Positions 1-9,585 are shown, counted from the stretch's first letter. The stretch is 63,478 nucleotides of DNA from Paracoccaceae bacterium (GCA_011389685.1 JAABTV010000015.1:1-63478); one strand, 5' to 3'. Notes: a model not told the origin generated them from the letters alone. A program made the numbers and translations.

Positions 1-74
1 ATACATGCCTCCTCTGCTGGAGACAGTGAATCACGACGCGCCCACCATGAGAATCCTCTTTATGGGTACGGAAC

Positions 75-1346
75 CTAGATGCCTGCGGGGCCGTCGGGCA
101 GGCCCAGCAGGCCGGCAAGCACCTTGAGCCGCGCCCGGATCTGGTCGCGCGCCGTGCGGAACCCAGCCGCGTCCTGCGGGTCACTGATCGGCCAGTGCAG
201 GCGCTTCACCGGGCCGGGCACGAAGGGGCAGACCTCCTCGGCGCAGAGCGTGACGATCAGGTCGGCCGTCTCGGGCGAGACGTCGGTCAGCGGTTTGGAG
301 CGTTGGCCTGATATGTCGATGCCCGTCTCGGAAAGCGCCTCGACGGCCAGGGGGTTGAGCTGACCGGGGGCCGACCCCGCGCTGGCCACCTCGACCGAAG
401 GAGGCAGCATTGCGCGGGCCATTCCTTCGGCCATCTGGCTGCGGGCGGAATTGGCGACGCAGAGAAACAGGACACGCATGGGTAAGGTCCCGCTTTCGTT
501 CAGCGGCACCATCAGCACGGGGCGGCGGGCGATTTCGCACAGGTTGGCGGCGGTCGAGCCGATGGTAATACTTTCCACCCAGCCCTGACCGTGCTTGCCG
601 ACGACAATCAGATCGGCGTCGCGGTCGGCGGCGGCCTTGGCGATCTGCTCGGACGGCTTGCCGGTTTCCAGATGAACCTCGGCCTTGCCGCCGGCGGTGG
701 TGACCTCTGCCGTGATGTCCTCGAGCGCGGCGCGCGCCATTACCGGCCAACGTGCATAGCGGGCCGCCGCGTTCGGGTTGATGACATGCACCAGATCGAC
801 AATGCCCGCATGCGGGGCGAGCCTCGCCACCGCCGTTTCCGCGGCATGGGCCTGCGGTGAGAAATCGGTGGCCAGCAGGAGCCGCCGCAGTCCCGCGTGG
901 CATGTGCGCTCGCGTGTCGCGTCACCGTCCTTTCCGGTGGCCTCGATCCATTCCAGACGCACCGGCAGGGGGCTGAGTCGGATCACCTCGCGCGCGACCG
1001 AACCCAGAAACAGCCCGCGGATCATGTTCTGCCCGCGCGAACCGATCACGATCAGATCGGCGCCATCGTCGCTGGCGGCAGCGAGGATGTCCCTGGCCAC
1101 CTCGCCGGCGGTGCGGATGTCTATATCAACCTCTATCCCCGCCTCGCGCAAGCTCTCGGCACGGACCGAGAGCCATTCCTTGAGCGCGTCTCCATGGCCA
1201 ATGCCTGCGCCCTGGCCGTGGCCCACCTTGGTGACGTGGGTCAGGACCACACGGGATACGCCCAGGTCGCGCAGGTCGCTCGGGCAGTCGAGCAGCGGGC
1301 CTTGGGCCGCAGAGTAGTCGAGCGCAATCAATGCAGTGCGAAACAT
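75..1346 (-). CDS. arsC: Tandem universal stress domains fused to arsenate reductase
   Basis: 423 aa, likely cytoplasmic. Residues about 1-130 and 150-280 are two universal stress protein domains; each ends in the nucleotide-binding signature G-x2-G-x9-G-S/T ([15 protein letters not shown] and [16 protein letters not shown]). Residues 290-423 are a low-molecular-weight phosphatase-fold arsenate reductase: LCVANSARS gives the C-x5-R loop with catalytic Cys296, and LCAEEVC gives Cys368 and Cys373 as candidate resolving cysteines. This part would reduce arsenate to arsenite for export by the preceding transporter. The ATG at 1346 overlaps the TGA of the ACR3 gene by one base (TGATG), which decides the start over a longer upstream frame. 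An internal ATG at 479 could in principle release a free ArsC, but it has only a weak ribosome binding site. The domain calls are secure; the role of the stress domains is unknown. Confidence 0.9.
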   Translation of the reverse strand: MFRTALIALDYSAAQGPLLDCPSDLRDLGVSRVVLTHVTKVGHGQGAGIGHGDALKEWLSVRAESLREAGIEVDIDIRTAGEVARDILAAASDDGADLIVIGSRGQNMIRGLFLGSVAREVIRLSPLPVRLEWIEATGKDGDATRERTCHAGLRRLLLATDFSPQAHAAETAVARLAPHAGIVDLVHVINPNAAARYARWPVMARAALEDITAEVTTAGGKAEVHLETGKPSEQIAKAAADRDADLIVVGKHGQGWVESITIGSTAANLCEIARRPVLMVPLNESGTLPMRVLFLCVANSARSQMAEGMARAMLPPSVEVASAGSAPGQLNPLAVEALSETGIDISGQRSKPLTDVSPETADLIVTLCAEEVCPFVPGPVKRLHWPISDPQDAAGFRTARDQIRARLKVLAGLLGLPDGPAGI

Positions 1347-2422
1347 CACCCCTGTTCCTTCGCCCTTGGTGCACGGATCGCGCTTTCCTCCTCGGGGAAC
1401 CAGTGCGTGGTGCGGTTGGCGAACCACACGAGGCTCAGCATCACCGGCACCTCCACCAGCACTCCGACGACGGTGACGAGGGCGGCGATGGAATTGAGCC
1501 CGAAGAGGCCGATCGCCACCGCGACGGCCAGCTCGAAGAAATTCGATGTGCCGATCATCGCGCAGGGCGCGGCCACCTTGTGCGGTACGCGCCACGCCTT
1601 CGCCGCCCAGTAGGCCACCGCGAAGATGCCGTAGGACTGGATCAAGAGCGGAATCGCGATCATCACGATCACCAGCGGCTTGGTCAGGATCACCTCGCCC
1701 TGGAAGCCGAACAAGAGCACCACCGTGGCCAGAAGTCCCAGCACCGACAGCGGTTTCACGCGTCCGGTGAAGGCCTGCACCGCCGCCTCGGCCTCAGCGG
1801 CGTTTGCGGCCCGGCGTGTCATCATCACCCGCGTGACGATGCCCGCCGCCAGCGGGATCACCACGTAGAGGCCCACCGACAGCACCAGCGTCTCCCACGG
1901 CACCGTGATGTCGGTCACGCCCAGCAGCAGCGCCACGATAGGGGCATAGGCAAAGACCATGATCGCGTCGTTCAACGAGACTTGCGCCAGCGTGTAGTTG
2001 GGATCGCCCCGGGTCAGCGTCGACCACACGAACACCATCGCCGTGCAGGGCGCGGCCCCCAGCAGGATCATGCCCGCGATATACTGCCCGGCGGTGCCCG
2101 GCTCGATGAACGGCGCAAAAATCAGCTCGAAGAACAACAGGCCAAGTGCGGCCATCGTGAAGGGCTTGATCAGCCAGTTGACGGTGAGCGTGATCACCAG
2201 CCCCTTGGGGCGCTCGTGGATGCGCGCGATCGATGAGAAATCCACCGCCACCATCATCGGGTAGACCATGAACCAGATCAGCACCGCGACCACGAAATTG
2301 ACCGAGCCGTATTCGAGGCTGGCGAGGTAATTGACCAGCCCCGGCGCGATCTGGCCGAGCCCGAGACCGGCGAGGATTGCCAGCGCGACCCAGACCGAGA
2401 GGTAACGTTCGAATGCGGGCAT
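1346..2422 (-). CDS. acr3: ACR3-family arsenite efflux permease
   Basis: 358 aa, about ten hydrophobic segments, the usual ACR3 length. The conserved cysteine of the fourth membrane segment is present in [13 protein letters not shown], and the conserved glutamate of the later segment in [14 protein letters not shown]; in characterised ACR3 proteins both are needed for arsenite transport. It should export arsenite across the inner membrane, driven by proton motive force or powered by the ArsA ATPase encoded just upstream. It lies 21 bases after arsA and overlaps the fused arsC by one base, so it is the third gene of an arsD-arsA-acr3-arsC operon. Confidence 0.93.
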   Translation of the reverse strand: MPAFERYLSVWVALAILAGLGLGQIAPGLVNYLASLEYGSVNFVVAVLIWFMVYPMMVAVDFSSIARIHERPKGLVITLTVNWLIKPFTMAALGLLFFELIFAPFIEPGTAGQYIAGMILLGAAPCTAMVFVWSTLTRGDPNYTLAQVSLNDAIMVFAYAPIVALLLGVTDITVPWETLVLSVGLYVVIPLAAGIVTRVMMTRRAANAAEAEAAVQAFTGRVKPLSVLGLLATVVLLFGFQGEVILTKPLVIVMIAIPLLIQSYGIFAVAYWAAKAWRVPHKVAAPCAMIGTSNFFELAVAVAIGLFGLNSIAALVTVVGVLVEVPVMLSLVWFANRTTHWFPEEESAIRAPRAKEQG

Positions 2423-2443
2423 GGTGGGGCTGTCCTTTCGTGA

Positions 2444-4198
2444 TCAGGCAAGGGCGGGGGTGCGACCGTTCAGGGTGCGCAGGCGGTCGGGGCCGACCGG
2501 GTCTTCGGCCTGCACTGGCACGACGGCATGGCGCGTGGCAAGGGTGTCGCGCACCTGTGCGATCTCGGCCCCCTCGGTCCCGGCGCGGGCGGCGAGGACG
2601 GGATGCGTGGTGCCGGTGGCGGCAAGGCTCGCGTTCACCACCCATCCGTAGGGCGTGATCCCGGCGCGGCCAAGGTCGTCCTGAAGCCGCGCGGCCTCGA
2701 GAACCGGGGTGGTTTCGGGCAGGGTGACGATGAGGATTTTCGTCTTTTCGGGGTCTTGCAGGCGCATCATCGGCGTGGTCATGCGCGCCGCCTGCTCCTC
2801 TCCGGCGTGGCGCAGCACGTCGCGGTGATACGAACCGGTGGCGTCGAGCAGTAACAGCGTGTGCCCGGTGGGCGCGGTGTCCATCACCACGAATTTGCGC
2901 CCCGCCTCGCGAATCACCTTCGAGAACGCCTGGAACACCGCGATTTCCTCGGTGCAGGGCGAGCGCAGATCCTCCTCGAGCATGGCGCGGCCCTGCGCGT
3001 CGAGGCTGGCCCCCTTGGTGGCAAGGATATGGTCGCGATAGGCCCGCGTCTCGGCCTCGGGGTCGATGCGGCTCACGGTGAGGCCTGGCACATCACCCGC
3101 CAGCGTCTCGGTCAGGTGCGCGGCGGGGTCGGTGGTGGTGAGCAGCACCTCGTGCCCGCGTGCGGCCAGTTCCACGGCGACGGCGGCGGCGATGGTGGTC
3201 TTGCCGACGCCGCCCTTTCCCATCGTCATCACCAGTCCCTTGCCGGGGGCCTCTATCCCGTCAACCAGCGCGGCGAGGGGCGGCAGGTAGGTATCGGTTT
3301 GGCGGGGGGCGGCCTCGGCCATGTCCACCGGCGCGGCCATGCGGCGCAGCGCGTCTAGGCCGACGAGGTTCTCGGGGCGCAGGGCAAAGCGGCTTTGCGG
3401 CAGGGCCTTGAGGCCCGCGTCTATGCCCGTGATCGCCGCGCGTTCCCGCGCGATCATCGCGCGCGCCAGCGCATCGCCCATGTCCTGATCCGGCATCATC
3501 CCGTTGATCGCCAGATGCTGGTTGGCGATGCCGATCCCGGCGAGCTCAAACGACGTGCGCGCGGCCTCCGACAGCGAGGTGACGCGCGGGCGGGCGACGA
3601 GGATGAGCCGCGTGCGCGCGCCGTCCGACAGGCTCTCCACCGCCGCCGCATAGCGTGTGCGCTGCTTTTCCAGCCCTGCCAGCGGGCCAAGGCAGGAGGC
3701 ATCGCCGCCGGTCTCGAGAAAGCCCGACCACGCGCCGGGCAGCTTGAGCATCCGGATGGTGTGGCCGGTGGGGGCGGTGTCGAAAATGATATGGTCATAA
3801 GCCGCGGTCACCGCGTCATCTGTCAGAAGCGCGGTGAACTCGTCGAAGGCGGCGATCTCGGTGGTGCAGGCCCCCGAAAGCTGTTCCTCGATGCTGCGGA
3901 GGGTGCCTTCCGGCAACACCCCGCGCATCGGCCCGACGATCCGCTCGCGATACTCCGCCGCCGCGCCCTCGGGGTCGATCTCGAGCGCGTCGAGGCCGGG
4001 GACGGTGGTGATCTCGGTGATGCTGTTGCCGATCCGTGCGCCAAAGACCTGCCCGACATTGGACGCCGGGTCGGTGGAGACCAGCAGCACGCGCCGGCCC
4101 GCATCGGCGAGGGCCACGGCGGTGGCGCAGGCGAGCGAGGTCTTGCCCACGCCGCCCTTGCCGGTGAGAAAGACGAATTTCGGCAGATCGTTGAACAT
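2444..4198 (-). CDS. arsA: ArsA arsenite-stimulated ATPase (two-domain)
   Basis: 584 aa, the full two-domain length. Two P-loops are visible, TGKGGVGKTS at about residues 12-21 and MGKGGVGKTT at about 326-335, each followed by the DTAPTGHT signature. The three metalloid-binding cysteines known from E. coli ArsA have counterparts in LSGACTTEI (Cys111), GDASCLGP (Cys169) and RSPCTEEI (Cys415). It should couple ATP hydrolysis to arsenite efflux through the membrane permease, receiving arsenite from ArsD. It starts 63 bases after arsD. All motifs are intact, so the protein is expected to be functional. Confidence 0.95.
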   Translation of the reverse strand: MFNDLPKFVFLTGKGGVGKTSLACATAVALADAGRRVLLVSTDPASNVGQVFGARIGNSITEITTVPGLDALEIDPEGAAAEYRERIVGPMRGVLPEGTLRSIEEQLSGACTTEIAAFDEFTALLTDDAVTAAYDHIIFDTAPTGHTIRMLKLPGAWSGFLETGGDASCLGPLAGLEKQRTRYAAAVESLSDGARTRLILVARPRVTSLSEAARTSFELAGIGIANQHLAINGMMPDQDMGDALARAMIARERAAITGIDAGLKALPQSRFALRPENLVGLDALRRMAAPVDMAEAAPRQTDTYLPPLAALVDGIEAPGKGLVMTMGKGGVGKTTIAAAVAVELAARGHEVLLTTTDPAAHLTETLAGDVPGLTVSRIDPEAETRAYRDHILATKGASLDAQGRAMLEEDLRSPCTEEIAVFQAFSKVIREAGRKFVVMDTAPTGHTLLLLDATGSYHRDVLRHAGEEQAARMTTPMMRLQDPEKTKILIVTLPETTPVLEAARLQDDLGRAGITPYGWVVNASLAATGTTHPVLAARAGTEGAEIAQVRDTLATRHAVVPVQAEDPVGPDRLRTLNGRTPALA

Positions 4199-4261
4199 CG
4201 GGGGAACCTCTCAAAGCGGACGGGCGGGCCGAAAGCGCCGCCGTCCCTCATGAATGTTGTC

Positions 4262-4615
4262 TCAGCAGCAGGCGCTTGGCGCATCCGGCGCGGTGGACTG
4301 CGCGGTTACATCCGCCACCCCGGCCCAATCGGCCAGTTCGGCGCGCGACGGGTAGCGCCCGTGGCTGACGAGCGTGCCATCGCGCAGGATCGCGGGCAGG
4401 CTTGCCTCGCCGCCATCCTCCAGCAGCGCCTTGACCTCGGGGTTGGCGACGAATTCGGCGGGCTCCTGCCCGAGATTGATGCGCCGCACCTGCGTGCCCT
4501 GCGCCTTGAGCCAGTCGAGATCGGCGGCGAAATCGACGATATGCTGATCGACGCGCGGGCCGCAGACGCCTGTGGAACAGCACATCGCGGGGTCGTAAAC
4601 GGTGAGTGTGGTCAT
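4262..4615 (-). CDS. arsD: ArsD arsenite metallochaperone
   Basis: 117 aa, normal ArsD length. The N-terminus MTTLTVYDPAMCCSTGVCG holds the Cys12-Cys13-Cys18 triad that binds arsenite and passes it to ArsA; a C-terminal Cys pair (SACC) is also present as in the plasmid-type proteins. The upstream sequence reads AAAGGAG seven bases before ATG. First gene of the operon; no arsR lies directly in front, which is unusual because ArsD is normally co-encoded with ArsR. Confidence 0.93.
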   Translation of the reverse strand: MTTLTVYDPAMCCSTGVCGPRVDQHIVDFAADLDWLKAQGTQVRRINLGQEPAEFVANPEVKALLEDGGEASLPAILRDGTLVSHGRYPSRAELADWAGVADVTAQSTAPDAPSACC

Positions 4616-4672
4616 TGACGGGTCTCCTTTCGGGGCCTTCTACCCGGACATCCGGGCGAGGGAAAGCATATT

Positions 4673-4690
4673 ATTCGTTATATCCCGAAT
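4673..4690 (-). promoter_or_regulatory. Candidate ArsR operator in the ars promoter
   Basis: In the 112 bases between aapM and arsD an AT-rich stretch holds the inverted repeat ATTCG-N8-CGAAT. On the minus strand it reads ATTCGGGATATAACGAAT, containing a possible -10 element (TATAAC). A related sequence lies in front of the arsR-like gene at 9609-9626 (12 of 18 positions identical). Operator function is inferred from position and symmetry. Confidence 0.5.
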
Positions 4691-4727
4691 TATGGGTTTG
4701 TTATGGTCGACCACCCCCTGCCCTCCA

Positions 4728-6032
4728 TCATTGGTGATCGGTGCGCAGCTTGCGCTCGAGATACATCGAATATTTCGACATGCCGAAACAAACGGTGAAG
4801 AACAGCAGCGCGATGAAGCCGTAAAGCTCCCAGACTATACCGTTCCATTCCTGGTTGGCCCGGATCGACACCGTCAGCCCCAGCGGATCGAGCAGCCCGA
4901 TGATCGACACGAGGGTGGTATCCTTGAACAGCGCGATGAACCTGTTGACGATGCCGGGGATCGAGATTTTCAGCGCCTGCGGCATGATCACGAGACGCTG
5001 CGCCTGCCAGTAATCGAGCCCGAGGCTGGCCGCGCCCTCGTATTGGCCGCGGGGCAGGGCCGCAAGGCCGCCGCGCATCACTTCTGCCATGTAGGCCGAG
5101 GCAAAGAGCGTCGCCATGATCATCACCCGCAGGATGATGTCGAAATCGGTGCCCGGCGGCATGAAGATGTTCAAAAGCGTCGAGGCCACGAACAGCAGCG
5201 TGATCAAGGGCACGCCGCGGATGAACTCGATGAAGCCGATGCAGAGCGATTTCACGAGAATAAGGTCCGATTGTCGCCCCAGCGCCAGCACAATGCCAAC
5301 CGGCAGGGAAAAGCCGATGGCGACCACACCGATTGTGAGCGACAGCATGAAGCCGCCGAAATTGCGGCTCCTGACCGGTTCCAGCCCGATATCGGCAAGG
5401 CCCGCGAGCGCCGCGGCCACCGGCGTCATCAACAGCCCCCACCAAAGGAGCGCGGCCAGAGCGCCGGCGATCAGGCCAAAGAGCGATCCCGACGCGCGGC
5501 TGACTACCCGGTAGGCCGAGGCCCCGATGACGAACCCTGCCAGCGCGCCGAGGGGGAGCCAGGTGCTGCCGCCCCAGAGCAGCCAGGGCATGACGAACGG
5601 ATAGAGCGCCGACCCCCAGAGCAGCCGCGACGGCATGTATTCCCAGAAAAGCACCGGAGCGAGCGCGAGCGCCAACAGGCCAAGCGCAAGGATCGGCCGC
5701 CAGTACAACTCTGGCGGGTAGAAGCCGAACAGCAACTGGATGCCGCGATCCCGGATCACCCCCCAGCAGGCCCCGGACGCGTGGCCGGGCCGGATCTCGC
5801 GCAGGATTTCGCGGCACGCCGACAGAGAGTCTGCCTGCCATGTGGGCACTAGAATCCACGACGCGAGGAACACTGCCCCCACCCCGAGGGCAAGCGCGGT
5901 CACGACGGTCAGCGTCCCGTTCACCGGGCCGGAAAACAGGTGAACTCGCATCCATCCCCAGATGCCGACCTCGGAAATCGGCGGGGATTCTTCAGGCAGT
6001 ATTTCGGTTCTGACGAAGGCGCGCTCTGCCAT
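4728..6032 (-). CDS. aapM: Polar amino-acid ABC transporter permease AapM
   Basis: 434 aa inner-membrane protein with an N-terminal membrane segment, a hydrophobic middle and a C-terminal BinP-dependent transport domain. The ABC-contact (EAA) loop is visible in EGAASLGLDYWQAQRLVIMPQALK. wait-free reading is limited to short motifs: EGAASLGLDYWQ followed by IMPQALKISIPG. Pairs with AapQ to form the channel of a general L-amino-acid importer (Aap/Bzt family). Its ATG follows the aapQ stop after one base. The expected aapP ATPase gene does not follow; the ars operon begins instead. Confidence 0.9.
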   Translation of the reverse strand: MAERAFVRTEILPEESPPISEVGIWGWMRVHLFSGPVNGTLTVVTALALGVGAVFLASWILVPTWQADSLSACREILREIRPGHASGACWGVIRDRGIQLLFGFYPPELYWRPILALGLLALALAPVLFWEYMPSRLLWGSALYPFVMPWLLWGGSTWLPLGALAGFVIGASAYRVVSRASGSLFGLIAGALAALLWWGLLMTPVAAALAGLADIGLEPVRSRNFGGFMLSLTIGVVAIGFSLPVGIVLALGRQSDLILVKSLCIGFIEFIRGVPLITLLFVASTLLNIFMPPGTDFDIILRVMIMATLFASAYMAEVMRGGLAALPRGQYEGAASLGLDYWQAQRLVIMPQALKISIPGIVNRFIALFKDTTLVSIIGLLDPLGLTVSIRANQEWNGIVWELYGFIALLFFTVCFGMSKYSMYLERKLRTDHQ

Positions 6033-6033
6033 C

Positions 6034-7302
6034 TTAATGTTCCACCAGTTTCATGCGGGCGTTGAACAAGTTCATCACCGCAGAGATGATGAGCGAGATG
6101 ACGAGGTAGACGAGCATCAACAGCAGGATGCTTTCCAGCGCGCGCCCGGTCTGGTTCATGGTGATCCCGCCAAGCGTGCCGGTTATGTCCATGTAGCCCA
6201 CCGCGATTGCCAGCGAGGTGTTCTTGGTCAGGCTGAGATACTCGGAAATCAGCGGCGGGATGATAACGCGCAGTGCCTGCGGCAGGATCACCAGCCGCAT
6301 GATCTTGCCGGGCCGAAGCCCGAGCGAGGCGGCGGCCTCGGTCTGGCCGTGGCTGATCGCGAGGATGCCGCCGCGCACGATCTCTGCGATAAATGCCGAG
6401 GTATAAAGCCCCAGCGCCATCGCCAGCGCGATGAGCGAGGTGCGCATGTGGATGCCGTCACGAAAGTTGAACCCGCGCAATTCGGGGGCATCGACGTGAA
6501 ACCCCAAAAGCAGCAGGAGCGCCGCAGTCGGCAGTACGAGAATGACGAGCATCGCGGGCCACGTGCGCGGGCGCGTGCCCGTCGCGTTCTGGATTTTCAC
6601 CGCCCGCAGCGCCACTTTCCCGGCGGCAAAGACCGACAGCGCGAGGACGGCGACCAGCGCCAACAGGTCGAGCGAGATGTCCATGCGCAGGCTGCCCGAG
6701 CCGAAGAGGTGCAGGTTGCCCAGCGAATTGGAGAACAGTGGCTCGGGGATATAGGTGCCGCGATTTGTGACCGCGACGCCGTCGAAGAGCAACATGGTGG
6801 CCGCCGGGTCGTCGCCGCGAAATGCGTTGGGGGTGGGCAGGGACTCGGTCAGCACGGCCATGATGAACACGATCCACAAGAGCACCGGCACGTTGCGGAA
6901 AATCTCGACATAGGCGGCCATCAACTGCGCGATCAGCCAGTTCTTCGACAGCCGCAGGATGCCGACCAGCGTGCCGATGATCGTGGCCGCCACGCAGCCC
7001 AGGACCGCGACCAGCAGGGTATTGAGAAGCCCCACCAGCGCGGCACGGAAATGCGTGTCTTCGGGCGTGTAGTCGATCAGGCGCTGGTTGATCTCGTATC
7101 CGGCGGTCTGAAACAGGAAGCCGAAATCCACCTCGCTGCCGGCATTCGCGAGGTTCTGGAGCGTGTTGTGGACCAGCCATACCACCAGTGCCACGAACAG
7201 GCCGAAGGTAATCGCCTGGATGGTCAGCGATCTGTAGCGGGTGTCGTAGAGCAGTTGCGACAGCCTGAACGGTGGGTCGCTTTCGTCTGGGGTGGAGGAC
7301 AT
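6034..7302 (-). CDS. aapQ: Polar amino-acid ABC transporter permease AapQ
   Basis: 422 aa inner-membrane permease of the Aap/Bzt type, with an N-terminal membrane segment, a periplasmic insert and a C-terminal permease domain. The EAA loop reads TEAAASLGLRPG followed by LPQALRVIIPP. Forms a heterodimeric channel with AapM. It lies 107 bases downstream of aapJ; that gap contains a GC-rich palindrome (GGGGCGCCCC, about 7383-7392) that may lower transcription of the permeases relative to the binding protein, a common arrangement for binding-protein transporters (inference). Confidence 0.9.
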   Translation of the reverse strand: MSSTPDESDPPFRLSQLLYDTRYRSLTIQAITFGLFVALVVWLVHNTLQNLANAGSEVDFGFLFQTAGYEINQRLIDYTPEDTHFRAALVGLLNTLLVAVLGCVAATIIGTLVGILRLSKNWLIAQLMAAYVEIFRNVPVLLWIVFIMAVLTESLPTPNAFRGDDPAATMLLFDGVAVTNRGTYIPEPLFSNSLGNLHLFGSGSLRMDISLDLLALVAVLALSVFAAGKVALRAVKIQNATGTRPRTWPAMLVILVLPTAALLLLLGFHVDAPELRGFNFRDGIHMRTSLIALAMALGLYTSAFIAEIVRGGILAISHGQTEAAASLGLRPGKIMRLVILPQALRVIIPPLISEYLSLTKNTSLAIAVGYMDITGTLGGITMNQTGRALESILLLMLVYLVISLIISAVMNLFNARMKLVEH

Positions 7303-7409
7303 CGGGACGCAGCCTCATCTGGCCGTGGCGCGGTCGTGGGGCCGCGTCAGCAGGGCATATGGGAGACAGGAGGGAAGGCGGGGCGCCCCCCCCCTCGCGA
7401 CAGTCCGGA

Positions 7410-8420
7410 TCAGCGGAACGGCGGCGCGTATTGCAGCCCGCCATCTTTCCACTGCGCGTTGAGATTGCGCTCGATCCCGATCTGGCTGTTCTCGCCGATG
7501 GTGTTGGCGAAAAGCTCGCCATAGTTGCCACCGGCGCTGATCGCGTCCACCGCCCATGTCGCCGAGAGGTCGTTCATCTCGCCAAGGTTGCCCTCGGTCC
7601 CGAGCAGGCGCCGCACCTCGGGGTTGTCAGAGCCTTGCGCCATCTCGGCCACGTTGTCGGCGGTGATACCGAGTTCCTCTGCCGCGACGAGCGCGTTGAA
7701 CGTCCAGCGGACGATATCGCCCCAGTGCTGATCGCCATGCAGAACGGCAGGCCCCAGCGGCTCCTTGGAGATGACCTCGGGCAGGAGGATATAATCGGAG
7801 GGCGTTTCGGTGGTCGCGCGGAACGCGGCCAGTTTCGAGCCGTCGGTGCTGAACGAGTCGCAGGCATTGGCGAGGAACTGCTGATGCGCCTCGGAATCGG
7901 TCTCGACGGGGACGGGATCGTAGCTCATGCCGTTGCTGCGGAAGTAATCCGACAAGTTCAGCTCCGAGGTGGTGCCGGTCTTGATGCATATGGTCGCGCC
8001 GTCCAGCTCCAAGGCCGAGCCCACGCCCAGCGCCTTTTTCACGATGAAGCCCTGTCCGTCGTAAAAGTTGACGCCGACGAATTCCACGTTGAGGTCGGAA
8101 TCGCGGCTGTAGGTCCAGGTGGTGGTGCGCGACAGCATGTCGATTTCGCCGGATTCCAGCGCGGTGAACCGGGTCTTGCTGGTCACCGGGACGAATTCCA
8201 CCGCCATCGGATCGCCTAGGGTCGCTGCGGCGACCGCGCGGCACATGCCGACGTCAAAGCCCTGCCACACGCCGTTCGCATCTGGCGCGGAAAAGCCCAC
8301 GACGCCGGTGGACACGCCGCATTTCAACTCGCCGCGCTCGCGCACCTCGTCAAGCTTTCCGGCGATCCCGGAGGTCGCTGTCACGGCCAGGCCGGCCGCA
8401 AGTGCCATTGTCCATTTCAT
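7410..8420 (-). CDS. aapJ: Amino-acid ABC transporter periplasmic binding protein AapJ
   Basis: 336 aa, family 3 solute-binding protein. The N-terminus MKWTMALAAGLAVTATSGIA is a Sec signal peptide, followed by the AapJ-type start GKLDEVRERGELKCGVSTG. The segment around YDGQGFIVKKALGV and CIKTGTTSELNLSDYF matches the general amino-acid binding proteins. It captures amino acids in the periplasm and delivers them to AapQM. First gene of the transporter operon, 166 bases downstream of the dehydratase gene. An ATTGGC-N5-GCCAAT inverted repeat at 8509-8525 lies 89 bases before its start and may be an operator. Confidence 0.92.
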   Translation of the reverse strand: MKWTMALAAGLAVTATSGIAGKLDEVRERGELKCGVSTGVVGFSAPDANGVWQGFDVGMCRAVAAATLGDPMAVEFVPVTSKTRFTALESGEIDMLSRTTTWTYSRDSDLNVEFVGVNFYDGQGFIVKKALGVGSALELDGATICIKTGTTSELNLSDYFRSNGMSYDPVPVETDSEAHQQFLANACDSFSTDGSKLAAFRATTETPSDYILLPEVISKEPLGPAVLHGDQHWGDIVRWTFNALVAAEELGITADNVAEMAQGSDNPEVRRLLGTEGNLGEMNDLSATWAVDAISAGGNYGELFANTIGENSQIGIERNLNAQWKDGGLQYAPPFR

Positions 8421-8508
8421 GAGTGTCTCCCTTTTGTTGGCCCCGGGGGTCCATCCCGGATTTCGATTTCATCGGCGCGTGATCGCGCTTCTCTCTTAGA
8501 ATCGATAT

Positions 8509-8525
8509 ATTGGCATTTCGCCAAT
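8509..8525. promoter_or_regulatory. Inverted repeat upstream of aapJ
   Basis: ATTGGC-ATTTC-GCCAAT: perfect six-base arms around a five-base spacer, in an AT-rich part of the 166-base gap before aapJ. Likely binding site for a dimeric regulator, identity unknown. Confidence 0.4.
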
Positions 8526-8586
8526 TAACGAAACGATGGGCGTGTTTTTTCATTCTGTCAACCCGTCACGATCCAGTGCCTTGCCG

Positions 8587-9585
8587 CTACCCCGTCCGCA
8601 AAAGTTCGCAGAACCGCGCCGGATCGACATTGCCGCCGGTCACCACGGTGGCGACGACGCGGTCCTCGATCGCGACCATTCCATTCAATACCGCCGCGAT
8701 GCCTACCGCCGCCCCCGGTTCGACCACGATGCGGAACTGCTCATAGGCAAAGCGCATGGCGGCGCGCACCTGCGTGTCGCTCACCGCGATGCCCCCGGCC
8801 AACAGGTCGAGGTTGATCGGGAACGTCACCTCGTTGGGGATCGGTGTCATGATCGAATCGCAGATCGTGCGCCGCCCCTTGGGGTTGGCGACGCGCGTGC
8901 CCGCCTCGAGAGACCGGCGCGTATCGTCGAATAGCTCCGGTTCCACAGCATACACGCGCGCGTCGGGGGCCAGCGCATCGGCCACCACGGCGGTCGCCGC
9001 TGTCAGGCCGCCGCCGCCGCAGGGGATGAGCACGGCATCCGGCGCGGCCCCGAGCGCGTCGGCCTGCTCGAAGAGTTCGAGCGCCGTCGTCCCCGCCCCG
9101 GCCAGAACCCGGGCATCGGCGCTTGGTGGCACGATGATGCGCCCGGTCTGTGCCCTTATGCGCGCGACGACATCGTCGCTGCTTTCGCTGTCGCGCTCGA
9201 AGGTCACCACCTCGGCCCCGAGCGCCTTTACCCCGTCTATCTTGGCTTGCGGCGCATCGGATGGCATGACGATCAGCGCGCTCGACCCGAGCAGCAACGC
9301 CGCCCGCGCCACGCCAAGCGCATGGTTGCCGGAGGAATAGGTGATCACGCCTTTGGCGCGTTCCTTCGCGCTCATCTGCGCGATGCGGTTGTAGGCGCCG
9401 CGGATCTTGAAGGCCCCCGTGCGCTGTGCACATTCCGCCTTTATCATCAGACGCCCGCCAAGCAGCGCATTGACATCCGGGTTTTCCAGAAGCGGCGTTC
9501 GCACCACAACCCCGCGCAGCACCTCGGTGGCCTGCCGCACATCCCCGAGGCCAAGCAAGTGGGCCATCGCGCTTGACTGCCCCAT
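8587..9585 (-). CDS. PLP-dependent threonine/serine dehydratase family (EutB-like)
   Basis: 332 aa, fold-type II PLP enzyme. The PLP lysine sits in RTGAFKIRGAYN, the substrate-binding loop in YSSGNHALGVA and the phosphate-binding loop in CGGGG. No C-terminal ACT domain is present, so it resembles catabolic dehydratases such as serine/threonine dehydratase, hydroxyaspartate dehydratase or EutB of the hydroxyectoine cluster rather than feedback-inhibited IlvA. It probably removes ammonia from a hydroxy-amino acid; the substrate cannot be read from sequence. Same strand as, and upstream of, the aapJQM genes; divergent from the ArsR-family regulator at 9685. Confidence 0.85.
   Translation of the reverse strand: MGQSSAMAHLLGLGDVRQATEVLRGVVVRTPLLENPDVNALLGGRLMIKAECAQRTGAFKIRGAYNRIAQMSAKERAKGVITYSSGNHALGVARAALLLGSSALIVMPSDAPQAKIDGVKALGAEVVTFERDSESSDDVVARIRAQTGRIIVPPSADARVLAGAGTTALELFEQADALGAAPDAVLIPCGGGGLTAATAVVADALAPDARVYAVEPELFDDTRRSLEAGTRVANPKGRRTICDSIMTPIPNEVTFPINLDLLAGGIAVSDTQVRAAMRFAYEQFRIVVEPGAAVGIAAVLNGMVAIEDRVVATVVTGGNVDPARFCELLRTG

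Noticed and set aside
1..6. Possible start of a further minus-strand gene (ATG at position 6 after GAGGAGG)
   Set aside because: The ribosome binding site would be only one base from the ATG, and just two codons are inside the window, so nothing can be confirmed.
48..125. Plus-strand ATG whose first residues, MRILFMGT, resemble the start of methionyl-tRNA formyltransferase
   Set aside because: The similarity stops after eight residues, the frame ends after 26 codons and overlaps the arsC end; chance resemblance is more likely than an fmt fragment.
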